Part shown: positions 33,444-42,213 of the stretch, in pieces
Numbering within the stretch: the first letter of the stretch is position 1
How the letters are laid out: every line of letters starts with the position of its first letter
DNA from: Rhodoferax mekongensis
GTDB taxonomy: Bacteria > Pseudomonadota > Gammaproteobacteria > Burkholderiales > Burkholderiaceae_C
Assembly: GCF_032191775.1 (NCBI RefSeq)
Contig: NZ_CP132507.1
Location: 1,389,001 to 1,453,000 of the forward strand
DNA: 64,000 nt
Direction of reading: 5' to 3'
Position numbers and translations under genes: made by a program
Notes under the pieces: model-generated
What the model was told of the DNA's origin: nothing
What the model saw: the letters and a program-made list of their open reading frames with translations, nothing else
Database searches by the model: none

Positions 33444-33890
33444 ATGAAAGTCCTGATGCTCCACGGCATTAACCACAACATGTTCGGCAAGCGCGATCCG
33501 GTGCAGTACGGCACCATCACGCTCGATGAAATCAACGCCGACCTGACGGCCTTGGGCCGCGAATTGGGTGTGGACGTGGAGACCTTTCAAACCAACCATG
33601 AAGGCGCCATGTGCGAGCGCATTCACCAGGGCTATACCGATGGTGTGGACGCGGTCCTCATCAACGCCGGTGCCTGGACGCATTACAGCTACGGCATCCG
33701 CGACGCGCTGGCCATCCTGACCTGCCCTATCGTGGAATTGCACATGTCCAATATTCATGCCCGTGAGGAATTCCGCCACAAGTCAGTGTTCGCGGAAATC
33801 GTCAAGGGCCAGATCGCAGGCTTCGGCGTGGACAGCTATCTGCTGGCCCTGCGCGCCGGGGTATCTGCGGCGAAAGCTGCGAAAAAATGA
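33444..33890 (+). CDS. Type II 3-dehydroquinate dehydratase-like enzyme
   Basis: A 148-aa protein of the AroQ family, which converts 3-dehydroquinate to 3-dehydroshikimate. Compared with the Mycobacterium enzyme as I remember it, the catalytic Asn (GIN), Arg (GKRDP), Tyr (VQYGTITL), the Asn of LINAGAWTH and its His, the His of VELHMSN, and the Arg of HAREEFRHKS all appear present. The usual opening GPNLNLLG is replaced by GINHNMFG, so it is a diverged paralogue, not the housekeeping type. The ATG at 33444 follows TAGAGG. Its stop overlaps the aroE-like start, which points to a joint catabolic role. Confidence 0.85.
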   Translation: MKVLMLHGINHNMFGKRDPVQYGTITLDEINADLTALGRELGVDVETFQTNHEGAMCERIHQGYTDGVDAVLINAGAWTHYSYGIRDALAILTCPIVELHMSNIHAREEFRHKSVFAEIVKGQIAGFGVDSYLLALRAGVSAAKAAKK

Positions 33891-34726
33891 TCATCAACGG
33901 CAATACAGAGCTCATTGTTCATCTCGGTTACCCGACCCACGCCTTCAAGGCGCCCATGATCTACAACCCCTGGTTTGAAAAAGCCGGGGTCAATGCCGTG
34001 GTGGTCCCCATGGGCTCCAAGCCCGAAGACTTCCCCGGCTTTTTGCGCAGCGTGTTCCAGCTCTCCAACATCCGGGGCGCTTTGATCACCATGCCGCACA
34101 AGGTGGTGACGACCACGTTGGTGGATGAACTGTCCCCCACGGCGCAGATTGCAGGAGCCTGTAACGCCGTGCGCCTGGGGCCCCAAGGCCAGTTGCAAGG
34201 CGACATGTTCGATGGCGCCGGCTTCGTGCGCGGGGTGCTGCGTAAAGGCTTGGTTCTTAAGGGCGCTCGTGCCTTGGTGGTGGGAAGCGGTGGCGTGGGC
34301 TGTGCGATTGCCGCATCCCTGGCAGCCGAGGGCTTGTCGGCGTTGGCGCTGTTCGATGTGAATGCAGAGGCCGCGGAGGGGTTGGCGGCACGTTTGCGCC
34401 AGCACTACCCACAGATTGACGTCAGCACCGGGTCGACCGATCCGGCAGGATTTGACCTGGTCGTGAACGCCACGCCTCTGGGCATGAACGAGGGCGACCC
34501 CATGCCCCTGGATGTGTCACGCCTGTCGGCCAGCACCTTTGTGGGTGAAGTGGTCATGAAATCCGAAACTACGGCGTTTCTCGCTGAAGCCATTCTGCGC
34601 GGATGCAAAGTGCAGGTGGGCTCGGACATGCTGTTTGAGCAGATTCCGGCGTATCTGGAGTTCTTCGGCCTGCCGAGCACCAGCGCCGATGAGCTGCGTT
34701 TGCTGGCAACGCTGCAATACCAGTAG
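33887..34726 (+). CDS. Shikimate dehydrogenase-like protein, noncanonical substrate site
   Basis: A 279-aa NAD(P)-dependent enzyme of the AroE family, overlapping the dehydroquinase gene by four bases. Kept features: the lysine in MPHK, the Asp in GDMFDGAGFVRG, the nucleotide fold VVGSGGVGCAIA, NATPLGM, and GSDMLFEQIPAYLEFFG near the end. However, the substrate-carboxylate motif that normally reads HSxSP is HAFKAP here, with both serines lost. The NTD motif is also changed (GACNAV, then MFD). So it probably acts on a different acid, for example a quinate- or dehydroshikimate-related one, perhaps in reverse of biosynthesis. The neighbours are the TRAP transporter and TetR regulator. Confidence 0.83.
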   Translation: MIINGNTELIVHLGYPTHAFKAPMIYNPWFEKAGVNAVVVPMGSKPEDFPGFLRSVFQLSNIRGALITMPHKVVTTTLVDELSPTAQIAGACNAVRLGPQGQLQGDMFDGAGFVRGVLRKGLVLKGARALVVGSGGVGCAIAASLAAEGLSALALFDVNAEAAEGLAARLRQHYPQIDVSTGSTDPAGFDLVVNATPLGMNEGDPMPLDVSRLSASTFVGEVVMKSETTAFLAEAILRGCKVQVGSDMLFEQIPAYLEFFGLPSTSADELRLLATLQYQ

Positions 34727-34746
34727 GCCTGCACGCGGGCCTTTTT
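34725..34746 (+). terminator. Terminator of the TRAP-aroQ-aroE unit
   Basis: AGGCC pairs with GGCCT around TGCACGCG, followed by T5. The stem begins inside the aroE-like stop codon. It is short but well placed, 9 bp before the converging glycosyltransferase gene end. Confidence 0.6.
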
Positions 34747-34754
34747 GCAGTTGG

Positions 34755-36524
34755 TTATCGGGTGGCTGTGAGCAGCCACTCGCGGCGGAACAGCCAGTCC
34801 TGTACCTGCCAGAGGTTGTCCAGCGTGACTTCGCCGTCCTTGTGCCGGCTCTTCACGTGCCAGCGCTGCGCCAGCAGGGTGCACTGGGGCAGGCAAGACG
34901 GAGGCTCGTTCAAGTCCTCCTGCAGCCAGATCACGGCATCAAATTCATTCAGTAAGCGTGCCAAGCGTTCCTTGGGCGGCATCTCGGGATAGAGCGCCCC
35001 GGTGTTGCGGCCTTCAGCGTCATAGGGCGTGATGCGGGCGCCATGCAACTGGAAGTGATAGCGCTCGTACTGCCCGGTAAAGCCGTTGGGCACAGCGACC
35101 CGCTGGCTTTTCATCTGCGCTTCGATGGCGGAGCTGTAGCCTGCTTCGTCTTTAGATATCGGTTGCACCATCAGCGTGAAGCAGCCATACACCGCCAGCA
35201 CGGCCACCAAGCTGGCGTTGGCAGCCCATGATTTACGATAAAAACCTGAGATAGCGCCCGCGATACCTGCGCCAGCAGCTATCAAAGTAATAGCAACTTC
35301 AGTGGTCGAGGCCATTCCCAGCGAGCCCATGACCCAGCTGATACGCCCCAGCATCACCAGTGCGGGCAGGGTAATCAGCAACGTCAGCCAGAACCAGACG
35401 CGCGGTAGCCGATCCCACACCAGCGCCATGGCTATGGCCACCGCAGGCATGGCCGGAATCACATAGCGCTCCGAGCGCTGGTTGGGGATGGTGAACACCA
35501 CCAGCCACACCACCGCCCAGGCCAGCAAGATCCAAAGCGCCGGGCTCAGGCGGGCGGGTTGTAGCAGCTTGCCGGTGTGACGCAAGGCCAGCAGGCAAAA
35601 GCCCAACACCGGCAGAGCCAGCAGGCCGCCGTTGGCCGGGTAAGCCAGCAACTGGGTCCACATGGGGTAAGGGCCGGAGAGGGCAGCTTGCCAGTAGCCC
35701 ATGCTGCTGGACATCTTGCCCGCGTTCTCGGCCACGACAAATTCCTGCCAGACGCTGGCCGGGTCCGGGTCCAGCACGAACCACAAGGCAAAGATGCCAA
35801 CGCCAATCAGCGTGCTCCAGCCTGCGCCTATGGTCGTGCGAATGGCCGTGCGCCAGCTCCAGGGCGTGCTTAGCAGCACGGCACACCACAAAGCGGCAGC
35901 AGCGGGCGCGACCAGGGCAAAAGACTTGTAGGCTGCACCCAAGCCCATCGCGATGCCGAACAAGGTGTAGGCGAGCGGGCCGGGCGTGGCGTCTGCCGGG
36001 TGCCCCATGCCCGTGGTGCTGTCACGCAAGCGCAGCCAAAGCACCCACCACATGGGCAAGGCCAGCCAGAAGGTTTCGGGTGCGGAAGTGAGGTACACCC
36101 GCCCGTAGCGGAAGGTGCAGAAAAACAGCAGATACAAGGCAGCCGCCACGCAGGCAGTGCGCAGGCGGTTGGATGCCTCGCTCATGCGATAGGCAAAAAA
36201 CGCCAGCAAGGCGGTGGTGGCGAAGGTGTAAATGATGCTGGGCAAGCGCAGTGCGAACAGACTCCAGGTTTGGCCCCAGCCACCTGCCACCATGGCCTGC
36301 CAGATCAGCAAGGGCGGCTTGGTATTGCGGGTGCCCACCAGTTCGGACTGCAGTGGCAGCCAGTGGCCGCTCTCGGCCGTCATGCGCGCGATGTGGATGT
36401 ACACCATCTCGTCGCCGTTGGTGGGCGCATAGCTGCTGCCCAAGCCCAACAGGTAGAGCAAGGCGACGAGCGCGACCAGCAGCAGCCAGGGCCAGTGCGC
36501 AGTGCTGGAGCGCGGGCGCATCAT
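34755..36524 (-). CDS. ArnT-like glycosyltransferase, GT39 type
   Basis: A 589-aa integral membrane glycosyltransferase of the GT-C fold, which uses a polyprenyl-phosphate sugar donor. About twelve membrane helices are seen; the first extracytoplasmic loop has YAPTNGDEMVY with the acidic DE pair, and GTRNTKPPLLIW is typical of the ArnT/PMT group. The C-terminal ~140 residues form a soluble domain. An intragenic copy of the 60-bp repeat codes for VAITLIAAGAGIAGAISG, one membrane helix near residues 410-427. It is the last gene in metK-GT9-gtrA-GT39, so it may decorate lipid A or another envelope glycan. Confidence 0.85.
   Translation of the reverse strand: MMRPRSSTAHWPWLLLVALVALLYLLGLGSSYAPTNGDEMVYIHIARMTAESGHWLPLQSELVGTRNTKPPLLIWQAMVAGGWGQTWSLFALRLPSIIYTFATTALLAFFAYRMSEASNRLRTACVAAALYLLFFCTFRYGRVYLTSAPETFWLALPMWWVLWLRLRDSTTGMGHPADATPGPLAYTLFGIAMGLGAAYKSFALVAPAAAALWCAVLLSTPWSWRTAIRTTIGAGWSTLIGVGIFALWFVLDPDPASVWQEFVVAENAGKMSSSMGYWQAALSGPYPMWTQLLAYPANGGLLALPVLGFCLLALRHTGKLLQPARLSPALWILLAWAVVWLVVFTIPNQRSERYVIPAMPAVAIAMALVWDRLPRVWFWLTLLITLPALVMLGRISWVMGSLGMASTTEVAITLIAAGAGIAGAISGFYRKSWAANASLVAVLAVYGCFTLMVQPISKDEAGYSSAIEAQMKSQRVAVPNGFTGQYERYHFQLHGARITPYDAEGRNTGALYPEMPPKERLARLLNEFDAVIWLQEDLNEPPSCLPQCTLLAQRWHVKSRHKDGEVTLDNLWQVQDWLFRREWLLTATR
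35247..35296 (-). repeat. Dispersed repeat inside the GT39 gene, copy E (diverged)
   Basis: On the coding strand it reads TTGCTATTACTTTGATAGCT, then GCTGGCGCAG and GCGGGCGCT, aligning end to end with the 60-bp family core at about three quarters of positions. It is translated in the same frame as copy C and forms part of a membrane helix. It is the least conserved copy, so descent from the repeat is probable but not certain. Confidence 0.5.
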
Positions 36525-36525
36525 A

Positions 36526-36604
36526 GGTTTTTGCGCTGGGCCGCCCCAAGCAAAAACGCGCCCCCTAGGGGGGCAGCGACCCGCGCAGCGGCGGAGCGTG
36601 GGGG
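36526..36604 (+). repeat. GC-rich dispersed repeat, family 2 copy 2
   Basis: Contains GGGCCGCCCCAAG, a GC-rich middle and GCGACCCGCGCAGCGGCGGA followed by GCGTGGGG, as at 23744-23818. It lies between the gtrA-like gene end and the GT39 start, so it forms the leader of the GT39 gene. Confidence 0.78.
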
Positions 36605-36606
36605 CA

Positions 36607-37080
36607 TCATTTTTTGAAGGTCCAACGGTCGTTGGCTAGAAAGTTGCTGACGCTGGCGGCCACGATGGCGATGATGTTCGCCAAGCGGTAATCCATGCTG
36701 CCAGACAGCAACAGGGTCAGCACATATTGCATGCCGCTTCCGAATGCCGAAGCGGTGACGTACTGTCCGAATTCCATGCCCAAGAGGCGCAGACTCACCG
36801 GTTGCACCTCGCCCGCTTCCAGGGTCTTGACCCGGTCGGACCAGGTCCACAGCCGGTTCCAGGTGAAGTTGTTCAGGGTGGCCAGTGCGATGGCCAGAGC
36901 CAGCGAGAAGTAGGGCTTGTTGTAGCCGGCTTCAATGTGGTTGAACAGGTACTCGTGCCCGAAGTGCAAGACTGCCAAGTTCACCACCGTGCCGCTGGCG
37001 CCCACGATGCCGAACTTGATGTAGCGGTAGCGCTCCAGAAGCCCGAGTGCCCAGAGCACCAAACGTTGCGTAGCGCTCAT
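36607..37080 (-). CDS. GtrA-like flippase-type membrane protein
   Basis: A 157-aa protein of the GtrA family with four membrane helices; YIKFGIVGASGTVVNLAVLHFG is the typical first helix and NNFTWNRLWTW and NFLANDRWTFKK the family end marks. Members help move or bind polyprenyl-linked sugars for glycosylation. The start (37078-37080) overlaps the preceding glycosyltransferase stop (TCA on the plus strand), and the GT39 gene follows, so this is an envelope glycosylation operon. The specific sugar is unknown. Confidence 0.88.
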   Translation of the reverse strand: MSATQRLVLWALGLLERYRYIKFGIVGASGTVVNLAVLHFGHEYLFNHIEAGYNKPYFSLALAIALATLNNFTWNRLWTWSDRVKTLEAGEVQPVSLRLLGMEFGQYVTASAFGSGMQYVLTLLLSGSMDYRLANIIAIVAASVSNFLANDRWTFKK

Positions 37081-38324
37081 GCTGCGGCACCTGCACTCGC
37101 AGACGCGCTATTCAAAAATGCCAGCGCCTGGTCCAGCACCGGATCGGGCGCGATGCGCTTGAGGCACTGGTTGTCGCCATCGCAAAAAGTCAGGCGGTGG
37201 TTGTAGGCGGTCAGGCACGGGGAGCAGGCAATGCCGCTTTCCAGAATGATGGTGCGATGCCCCAAGGGACCATACAGCTTGCCGGTTTCCGGCCCGAAGA
37301 ACACCATGGTCTGGATGGGAGTGACCGTGGCGAAGTGGCTGGGGCCGCCGTCATTGGTGATCAGCAGGGCACTGGCGTGCATGAGCATAAGCAGCTCGCG
37401 GATGCTCTTGGTGTAGCCGGTCAGGTTCAGGCAGGCCGCGTCGCCCACTTGGGCTTGCAGGTCACGCGCCAGCACGGCGTCGTCTTTCAGACCGATCAGG
37501 CCCACCGCATAGCCGGCGTTGCACAGCCCTTGCGCCACGCGCGCATAGTGGCTGGCAGGCCAGGCCCGCTCGGGCAGGATGCCGCCGCCGGCATAGACCA
37601 GCACCAGGCGCCGTTCGCGGGTCACAGGGTGGTCGCTCTCCAGCTTGCTGCGGTAAGTTTCCAGCTCGGTATCGGTGAACTTGACGGAAAGCTCGGTGTC
37701 CACCGGTGTGTTCCGGATCGCAGCGGCGCGGTTGCGCGGCATGCTGTCCGGTGCATCCAAAGCATCGACTAGGGACAAAAACTGTTTGCTGATGTGCTGG
37801 TAGGGGTTGTACGGAATGCTGTAGTTGATGAAGCTGCCGCGGTACAGGCCTTCCTGCGTGTGCGGGGTGAACCCCACCCGCACCGGCGCACCGGTGCTGA
37901 AAGACAGCAGGGCGCTCACCCGCGAAAACAGCTCACAGTCGATCACCGCATCCAGCCCGATGCCGCGAAACTTCAGGCTGACTTTGAGAATGTCCGAAAT
38001 CAGCGAGCCGCCGGAACTGTCGTCCAGCGTGTGCATGTGCTCCACGTCCGTGAGCGACAGCAGCTTGGAGACTTCCTGGTTCTTTTTAAGCTGCAGGATG
38101 TGGATGGCAGCACCGGGATACTTGCGGCGCAACTCCGCAAACATGGGGCCTGCCAGCACGATGCTGCCCATCTCAGACAGCAGGATGACCAGGATATTTT
38201 TCGGCGCAGCCGGCATACGGGCCGGTGTGCCGAAAAGCCCTGTCAAGCGAACCCATGCAGACACACCGCCGCAGAGTAGCTGGCCGGCCCAGCGGTCAAT
38301 GAAGCGTTGTGTCTGGATGTTCAT
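37077..38324 (-). CDS. Glycosyltransferase family 9 (heptosyltransferase-like)
   Basis: A 415-aa protein with GT9 features: ILVILLSEMGSIVLAGPMFA at the N-terminus and LITNDGGPSHFATVTPIQTMVFFGPE, the nucleotide-sugar binding motif, near residue 320. Related enzymes add heptose or other sugars to the LPS core. It lies 9 bp after metK on the same strand and overlaps the gtrA-like gene. A cysteine pair near the C-terminus (SGIACSPCLTAYNHRLTFC) recalls sequences in related heptosyltransferase-like proteins. Exact acceptor unknown. Confidence 0.88.
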   Translation of the reverse strand: MNIQTQRFIDRWAGQLLCGGVSAWVRLTGLFGTPARMPAAPKNILVILLSEMGSIVLAGPMFAELRRKYPGAAIHILQLKKNQEVSKLLSLTDVEHMHTLDDSSGGSLISDILKVSLKFRGIGLDAVIDCELFSRVSALLSFSTGAPVRVGFTPHTQEGLYRGSFINYSIPYNPYQHISKQFLSLVDALDAPDSMPRNRAAAIRNTPVDTELSVKFTDTELETYRSKLESDHPVTRERRLVLVYAGGGILPERAWPASHYARVAQGLCNAGYAVGLIGLKDDAVLARDLQAQVGDAACLNLTGYTKSIRELLMLMHASALLITNDGGPSHFATVTPIQTMVFFGPETGKLYGPLGHRTIILESGIACSPCLTAYNHRLTFCDGDNQCLKRIAPDPVLDQALAFLNSASASAGAAA

Positions 38325-38333
38325 GGGCCGTGC

Positions 38334-39518
38334 TTACTTCAGGCCGGCAGCGGCGCGCAGCGCAGCTGCCTTGTCAGTGCGCTCCCAGGTGAACTCGGGC
38401 TCTTCGCGGCCGAAGTGGCCGTACGCCGCGGTCTTTTCGTAGATGGGGCGCAGCAGGTCCAGCATCTGGATGATGCCCTTGGGACGCAGGTCGAAGTGTT
38501 CGTTCACCAGGGCGGCGATCTGGTCGTCAGGGATGACGCCGGTGCCTTCGGTGTACACGGTCACGTTCATGGGCTTGGCCACGCCGATGGCGTAGGCCAC
38601 TTGCACCTGGCACTGACGCGCCAGACCGGCGGCCACCACGTTCTTGGCCACATAGCGGGCTGCATAGGCGGCAGAACGGTCCACCTTGGACGGGTCTTTG
38701 CCGGAGAATGCGCCACCGCCGTGGGGGCAGGCGCCACCGTAAGTGTCCACAATGATTTTGCGACCGGTCAGGCCGCAATCACCCTGGGGTCCGCCGATCA
38801 CAAAACGGCCGGTGGGGTTGATCAGGTAGCGGGTGTTTTGCAGCCACTCTTTGGGCAATACCGGCTTGATGATTTCTTCAATGATGGCTTCGGTGAACGA
38901 GGCCTTCATCTTGTGCTGGGTTTCGGACTGGTCAGGGCTGTGCTGGGTAGACAGCACCACGGTGTCAATGCTGTGGGGCTTGCCGTCCACATAGCGCATG
39001 GTCACCTGGCTCTTGGCATCCGGGCGCAGGAAGGGCAGGCGGCCATCTTTGCGCAGCTGCGCCTGGCGTTCTACCAAGCGGTGGGCGTAGTAGATGGGTG
39101 CAGGCATCAACTCGGGCGTCTCATCGCAGGCGTAGCCGAACATCAGGCCTTGGTCGCCGGCTCCGATGTTGAGGTGATCGTCAGACGCGTGGTCCACGCC
39201 TTGGGCGATGTCGTTGGACTGCTTGTCGTACGCCACCAGCACGGCGCAACCCTTGTAGTCGATGCCGTATTCGGTGTTGTCGTAGCCGATGCGCTTGATG
39301 GTGTCGCGCGCCACCTGGATGTAGTCCACATGCGCGTTGGTGGTGATTTCACCTGCGAGCACCACCAGACCGGTATTGGTCAGGGTCTCGGCAGCTACGC
39401 GGGAGCGGGGGTCTTGTTTGAAAATTGCATCCAGAATTGCATCGGAAATCTGGTCTGCCACCTTGTCAGGGTGACCTTCAGATACGGATTCAGAGGTAAA
39501 GAGGAAATCGTTCGCCAT
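38334..39518 (-). CDS. metK: S-adenosylmethionine synthetase
   Basis: Makes S-adenosylmethionine from methionine and ATP in the cytoplasm. The 394-aa protein has all usual motifs: [20 protein letters not shown] at residues 6-25, [12 protein letters not shown] and [16 protein letters not shown]. Length and sequence are those of a normal housekeeping enzyme. The start ATG is followed upstream by GGAGAA. The ~180-bp gap to the divergent acyltransferase gene holds several short stem-loops, but I could not match them to a known riboswitch. The next genes downstream belong to envelope glycosylation. Confidence 0.98.
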   Translation of the reverse strand: MANDFLFTSESVSEGHPDKVADQISDAILDAIFKQDPRSRVAAETLTNTGLVVLAGEITTNAHVDYIQVARDTIKRIGYDNTEYGIDYKGCAVLVAYDKQSNDIAQGVDHASDDHLNIGAGDQGLMFGYACDETPELMPAPIYYAHRLVERQAQLRKDGRLPFLRPDAKSQVTMRYVDGKPHSIDTVVLSTQHSPDQSETQHKMKASFTEAIIEEIIKPVLPKEWLQNTRYLINPTGRFVIGGPQGDCGLTGRKIIVDTYGGACPHGGGAFSGKDPSKVDRSAAYAARYVAKNVVAAGLARQCQVQVAYAIGVAKPMNVTVYTEGTGVIPDDQIAALVNEHFDLRPKGIIQMLDLLRPIYEKTAAYGHFGREEPEFTWERTDKAAALRAAAGLK

Positions 39519-39698
39519 AGTAGTTCTCCAAAATAAACATCAAGACGCGTTGCTTGAGCTTTGGAGCTTTCAGCGAACGCTTTAGCAGATACGCCGGAAT
39601 CGGCGAGGCACAATGGCTTCTTTTTGATCAGTTGCCCCTGTGAAGTCACCCTGCAAGTAGTTCTATAACTCGGTGACGTTGTGAATTTTAGCCCACCC

Positions 39699-40559
39699 AT
39701 GGCCTTTGTATTTCAATTCCTGTCCCGCTGGCCTTTGTGGTTGTTGCACCGCCTGGGGACTGTGTGCGGTTGGCTGGTTTACGTGCTGTCCCCTGGCTAC
39801 CGCAAACGCTTGCAGGACCACGCCCGTCAAGCAGGTGTCCACGAAGCTGACCGGCGTAATGCAGTGGCAGCTGCCGGTCGAATGGTGATGGAGCTTCCCC
39901 GGCTATGGCTGGGTGCCCTAGTGCCGGTGATGTGGGACGGTGCCCATCACATTGAGCAAGCGCTGGCTGAGCAACGCGGCATCATTTTTTTGACGCCGCA
40001 TTTGGGCAGTTTTGAGGTGACGGCACAGGCCTATGCGAGCCGCTTTGGCTCATCCGGCGCTCCCATGACGGTACTTTACCGGCCCGCCCGCCAGCTTTGG
40101 TTGCGCCGGATTATTGAGGCCAGTCGTGCGCGACCGGGTCTGCACACGGCCCCAGCCAACCTGGCAGGGGTGAAGCAACTGATCAAAGCCCTGCGGTCAG
40201 GGCAGTGCGTGGGTCTGTTGCCCGACCAGGTGCCCCCGGAGGGGCAGGGCGCTTGGGTTCCTTTTTTTGGGCGCGATGCCTACACCATGACGTTGGCCGC
40301 GAGGTTGGCTCAGCAAACCGGTGCTCGACTGGTCTTGGCTTGGGGTGAGCGTTTGCCGGCCGGCGCAGGTTACAAGGTCTGTGTGCGGCCCTACGAACTG
40401 GTTTTGTCACTGGACTTGACGGAAGCCACCGCCCAGATCAATGCCGCCATGGAGCAGGTCATCAGGGAATTGCCTTCTCAATACCTGTGGGGCTACGCGC
40501 GCTATAAACAACCCCGGCGGCCGGACCTGGCAGTCGGACAGGAAAGCAAAAAAGAATGA
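39699..40559 (+). CDS. Lipid A acyltransferase, first of two
   Basis: A 286-aa LpxL/LpxM/HtrB-family lauroyl-type acyltransferase at the inner membrane, adding a secondary acyl chain to lipid A. The catalytic HX4E motif is HLGSFE, and LLPDQVPPEGQGAWVPFFGR and QYLWGYARYK are family marks. The ATG at 39699 is chosen; a GTG at 39681 would add six residues. The stop overlaps the next acyltransferase gene start (ATGA), so both are made together. Confidence 0.9.
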   Translation: MAFVFQFLSRWPLWLLHRLGTVCGWLVYVLSPGYRKRLQDHARQAGVHEADRRNAVAAAGRMVMELPRLWLGALVPVMWDGAHHIEQALAEQRGIIFLTPHLGSFEVTAQAYASRFGSSGAPMTVLYRPARQLWLRRIIEASRARPGLHTAPANLAGVKQLIKALRSGQCVGLLPDQVPPEGQGAWVPFFGRDAYTMTLAARLAQQTGARLVLAWGERLPAGAGYKVCVRPYELVLSLDLTEATAQINAAMEQVIRELPSQYLWGYARYKQPRRPDLAVGQESKKE

Positions 40560-41416
40560 GTCGTTGGATATTGCGTTGCATGGAGGTACTGGGCCGGTTG
40601 CCGCTGCCTTTGCTTCGGGGCTTGGGGGTCGTGCTTGGTTGGGCTTTGTACCTGCTGGTTCGCTCACGGCGGAGGGTGGTGGATATCAACCTGACAATCT
40701 GCTTCCCCGAATGGACACCCTCATTCCGTCGCAGGCAATCGATCCGCACTTTTGTCGCGTTCGCCCAAGCGTGGCTGGATCGCGGCTGGTTATGGCATGC
40801 AAGTCCTGAGGTACTCCAGGCGCGCTTACGCTTGTGCGGAGCGCTCGAAGAATTGGCAGGTGAAGCACCCACTGTTTTGTTCGCCCCGCATTTCGTCGGC
40901 TTGGATGCCGGATGGACAGCCTTGACCCAGCAGGGCAAGCGCAGTTTTACGACCATCTATACCGACCAGGCCAACAGAGTTGCTGACGCTTGGATATTGG
41001 CCGGGCGCAAGCGATTCGGCGGACGGTTGTTCGGGCGGATTGAGGGGGTGAAGCCCATCATTGCGGGACTGAAGGCGGGAGAGCCGCTGTATCTCTTGCC
41101 CGATATGAATTTCGGTCCGGAAGAGTCCTTGTTCGTACCGTTTTTTGGTCGCCCGGCTGCCACCGTTCCATCCCTGTCGCGCTTTGCCCGTTTGTCGCGG
41201 GCAAAGGTGGTGCCCATTCTTTGCCGACTGACGTCCACCGGCTATGAGATCGAAGTACTGCCAGCGTGGATGGATTTTCCCAGTGGGGACATGGAGGCAG
41301 ATACGGCCCACATGAACCGCACGCTGGAAACTTACATCAAACAGATGCCCGAGCAGTATTACTGGGTGCACAAACGGTTTAAAGACCAGCCTTTGGGCAT
41401 GACGCCGCCTTACTGA
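40556..41416 (+). CDS. Lipid A acyltransferase, second of two
   Basis: A second 286-aa LpxL-family acyltransferase coupled to the first. The catalytic motif is HFVGLD, with Asp in place of the more usual Glu (HX4D), as in several known lipid A acyltransferases. PLYLLPDMNFGPEESLFVPFFG and PEQYYWVHKRFKDQP are present. Two enzymes side by side suggest that each adds a different secondary chain. The gene converges with engB, overlapping its frame-corrected end by a few bases. Confidence 0.9.
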   Translation: MSRWILRCMEVLGRLPLPLLRGLGVVLGWALYLLVRSRRRVVDINLTICFPEWTPSFRRRQSIRTFVAFAQAWLDRGWLWHASPEVLQARLRLCGALEELAGEAPTVLFAPHFVGLDAGWTALTQQGKRSFTTIYTDQANRVADAWILAGRKRFGGRLFGRIEGVKPIIAGLKAGEPLYLLPDMNFGPEESLFVPFFGRPAATVPSLSRFARLSRAKVVPILCRLTSTGYEIEVLPAWMDFPSGDMEADTAHMNRTLETYIKQMPEQYYWVHKRFKDQPLGMTPPY

Positions 41417-42143
41417 GCGTCGGTGGCAGGGATTGCTGGTGCCTCCGGGGAGGGGGTATCGGGGTGCGCCCAGTCCCACAGCAGCGTTGCCACTTCGTCG
41501 ATACCGGTGCGTTTGGTCGCAGAAAACAAGCGAACTTCCCCCCGCCTGCTTGCAGCTTGGTAATGGACAGCACTTTGGCGCCTTCGGAGCGGGTCAGCTT
41601 GTCGGCCTTGGTCAAAACCACCAGGAATTTCAAGCCTTCTGCTACGCGGGGGCGAATAACGTCGAGTAGGATTTCATCCAATTCCGTCATGCCATGTCGC
41701 GGATCGCACATGAGCACAATGCCTTTCAAGTTCTTGCGCGTGACCAGGTAATTGGCCATCACCTGTTGCCATCGGATTTTGTCCTGCTTGGGAACGGCCG
41801 CATAGCCATAACCCGGCAAGTCGGTCAGCACGGCGTCGGTAGCGCCTTGTTTGCCGAGGGCAAACAAGTTGATGTGCTGGGTGCGCCCGGGCTTCTTGGA
41901 GGCGAATGCCAGCTGTTTTTGCTGTGTCAATGTGTTGATGCAGGTGGACTTGCCCGCGTTGGAGCGTCCGACAAACGCAATTTCAGGTACGTCCAGCTCG
42001 GGCAAAAAGTGCAGCTGGGGAGCCGTGGTCAGGAATCGGGCGGTGTGAAGCCAGCCCAGTGCGATGGTGGCTGCGCTTTTTTCAGGAGAGGCCGGAATCG
42101 TTTTGGATGGGCCCGTGCCCTTTGGGTTTTGTGTTGTGGTCAT
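41410..42143 (-). CDS. engB: Ribosome biogenesis GTPase EngB/YsxC, frameshifted near 3' end
   Basis: A GTPase needed for 50S ribosome assembly in many bacteria. From the ATG at 42141-42143, GRSNAGKST (G1), TDLPGYGYA (G3) and LTKADKL (G4) are intact. At a run of six C on the plus strand (41538-41543) the frame breaks: as sequenced, the last ~50 residues are unrelated and run to a stop at 41379. Adding one base to the run restores AGGGEVRLFSATKRTGIDEV and the usual C-terminus ending at 41410. Because the gene is normally essential, a sequencing error or a slipped homopolymer is more likely than a real knockout. Confidence 0.88.
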
Positions 42144-42213
42144 TGATTTGGAAGGTAAACCCAGAGCTGCATTGTAGAATGGGGCCGTTCCGCCCACCAG
42201 ACACAACATCCCT

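Noticed and set aside
39519-39698. Possible SAM-responsive riboswitch in the metK leader
   Set aside because: Several short stems exist, but I could not match the conserved core of any SAM or SAH riboswitch class.
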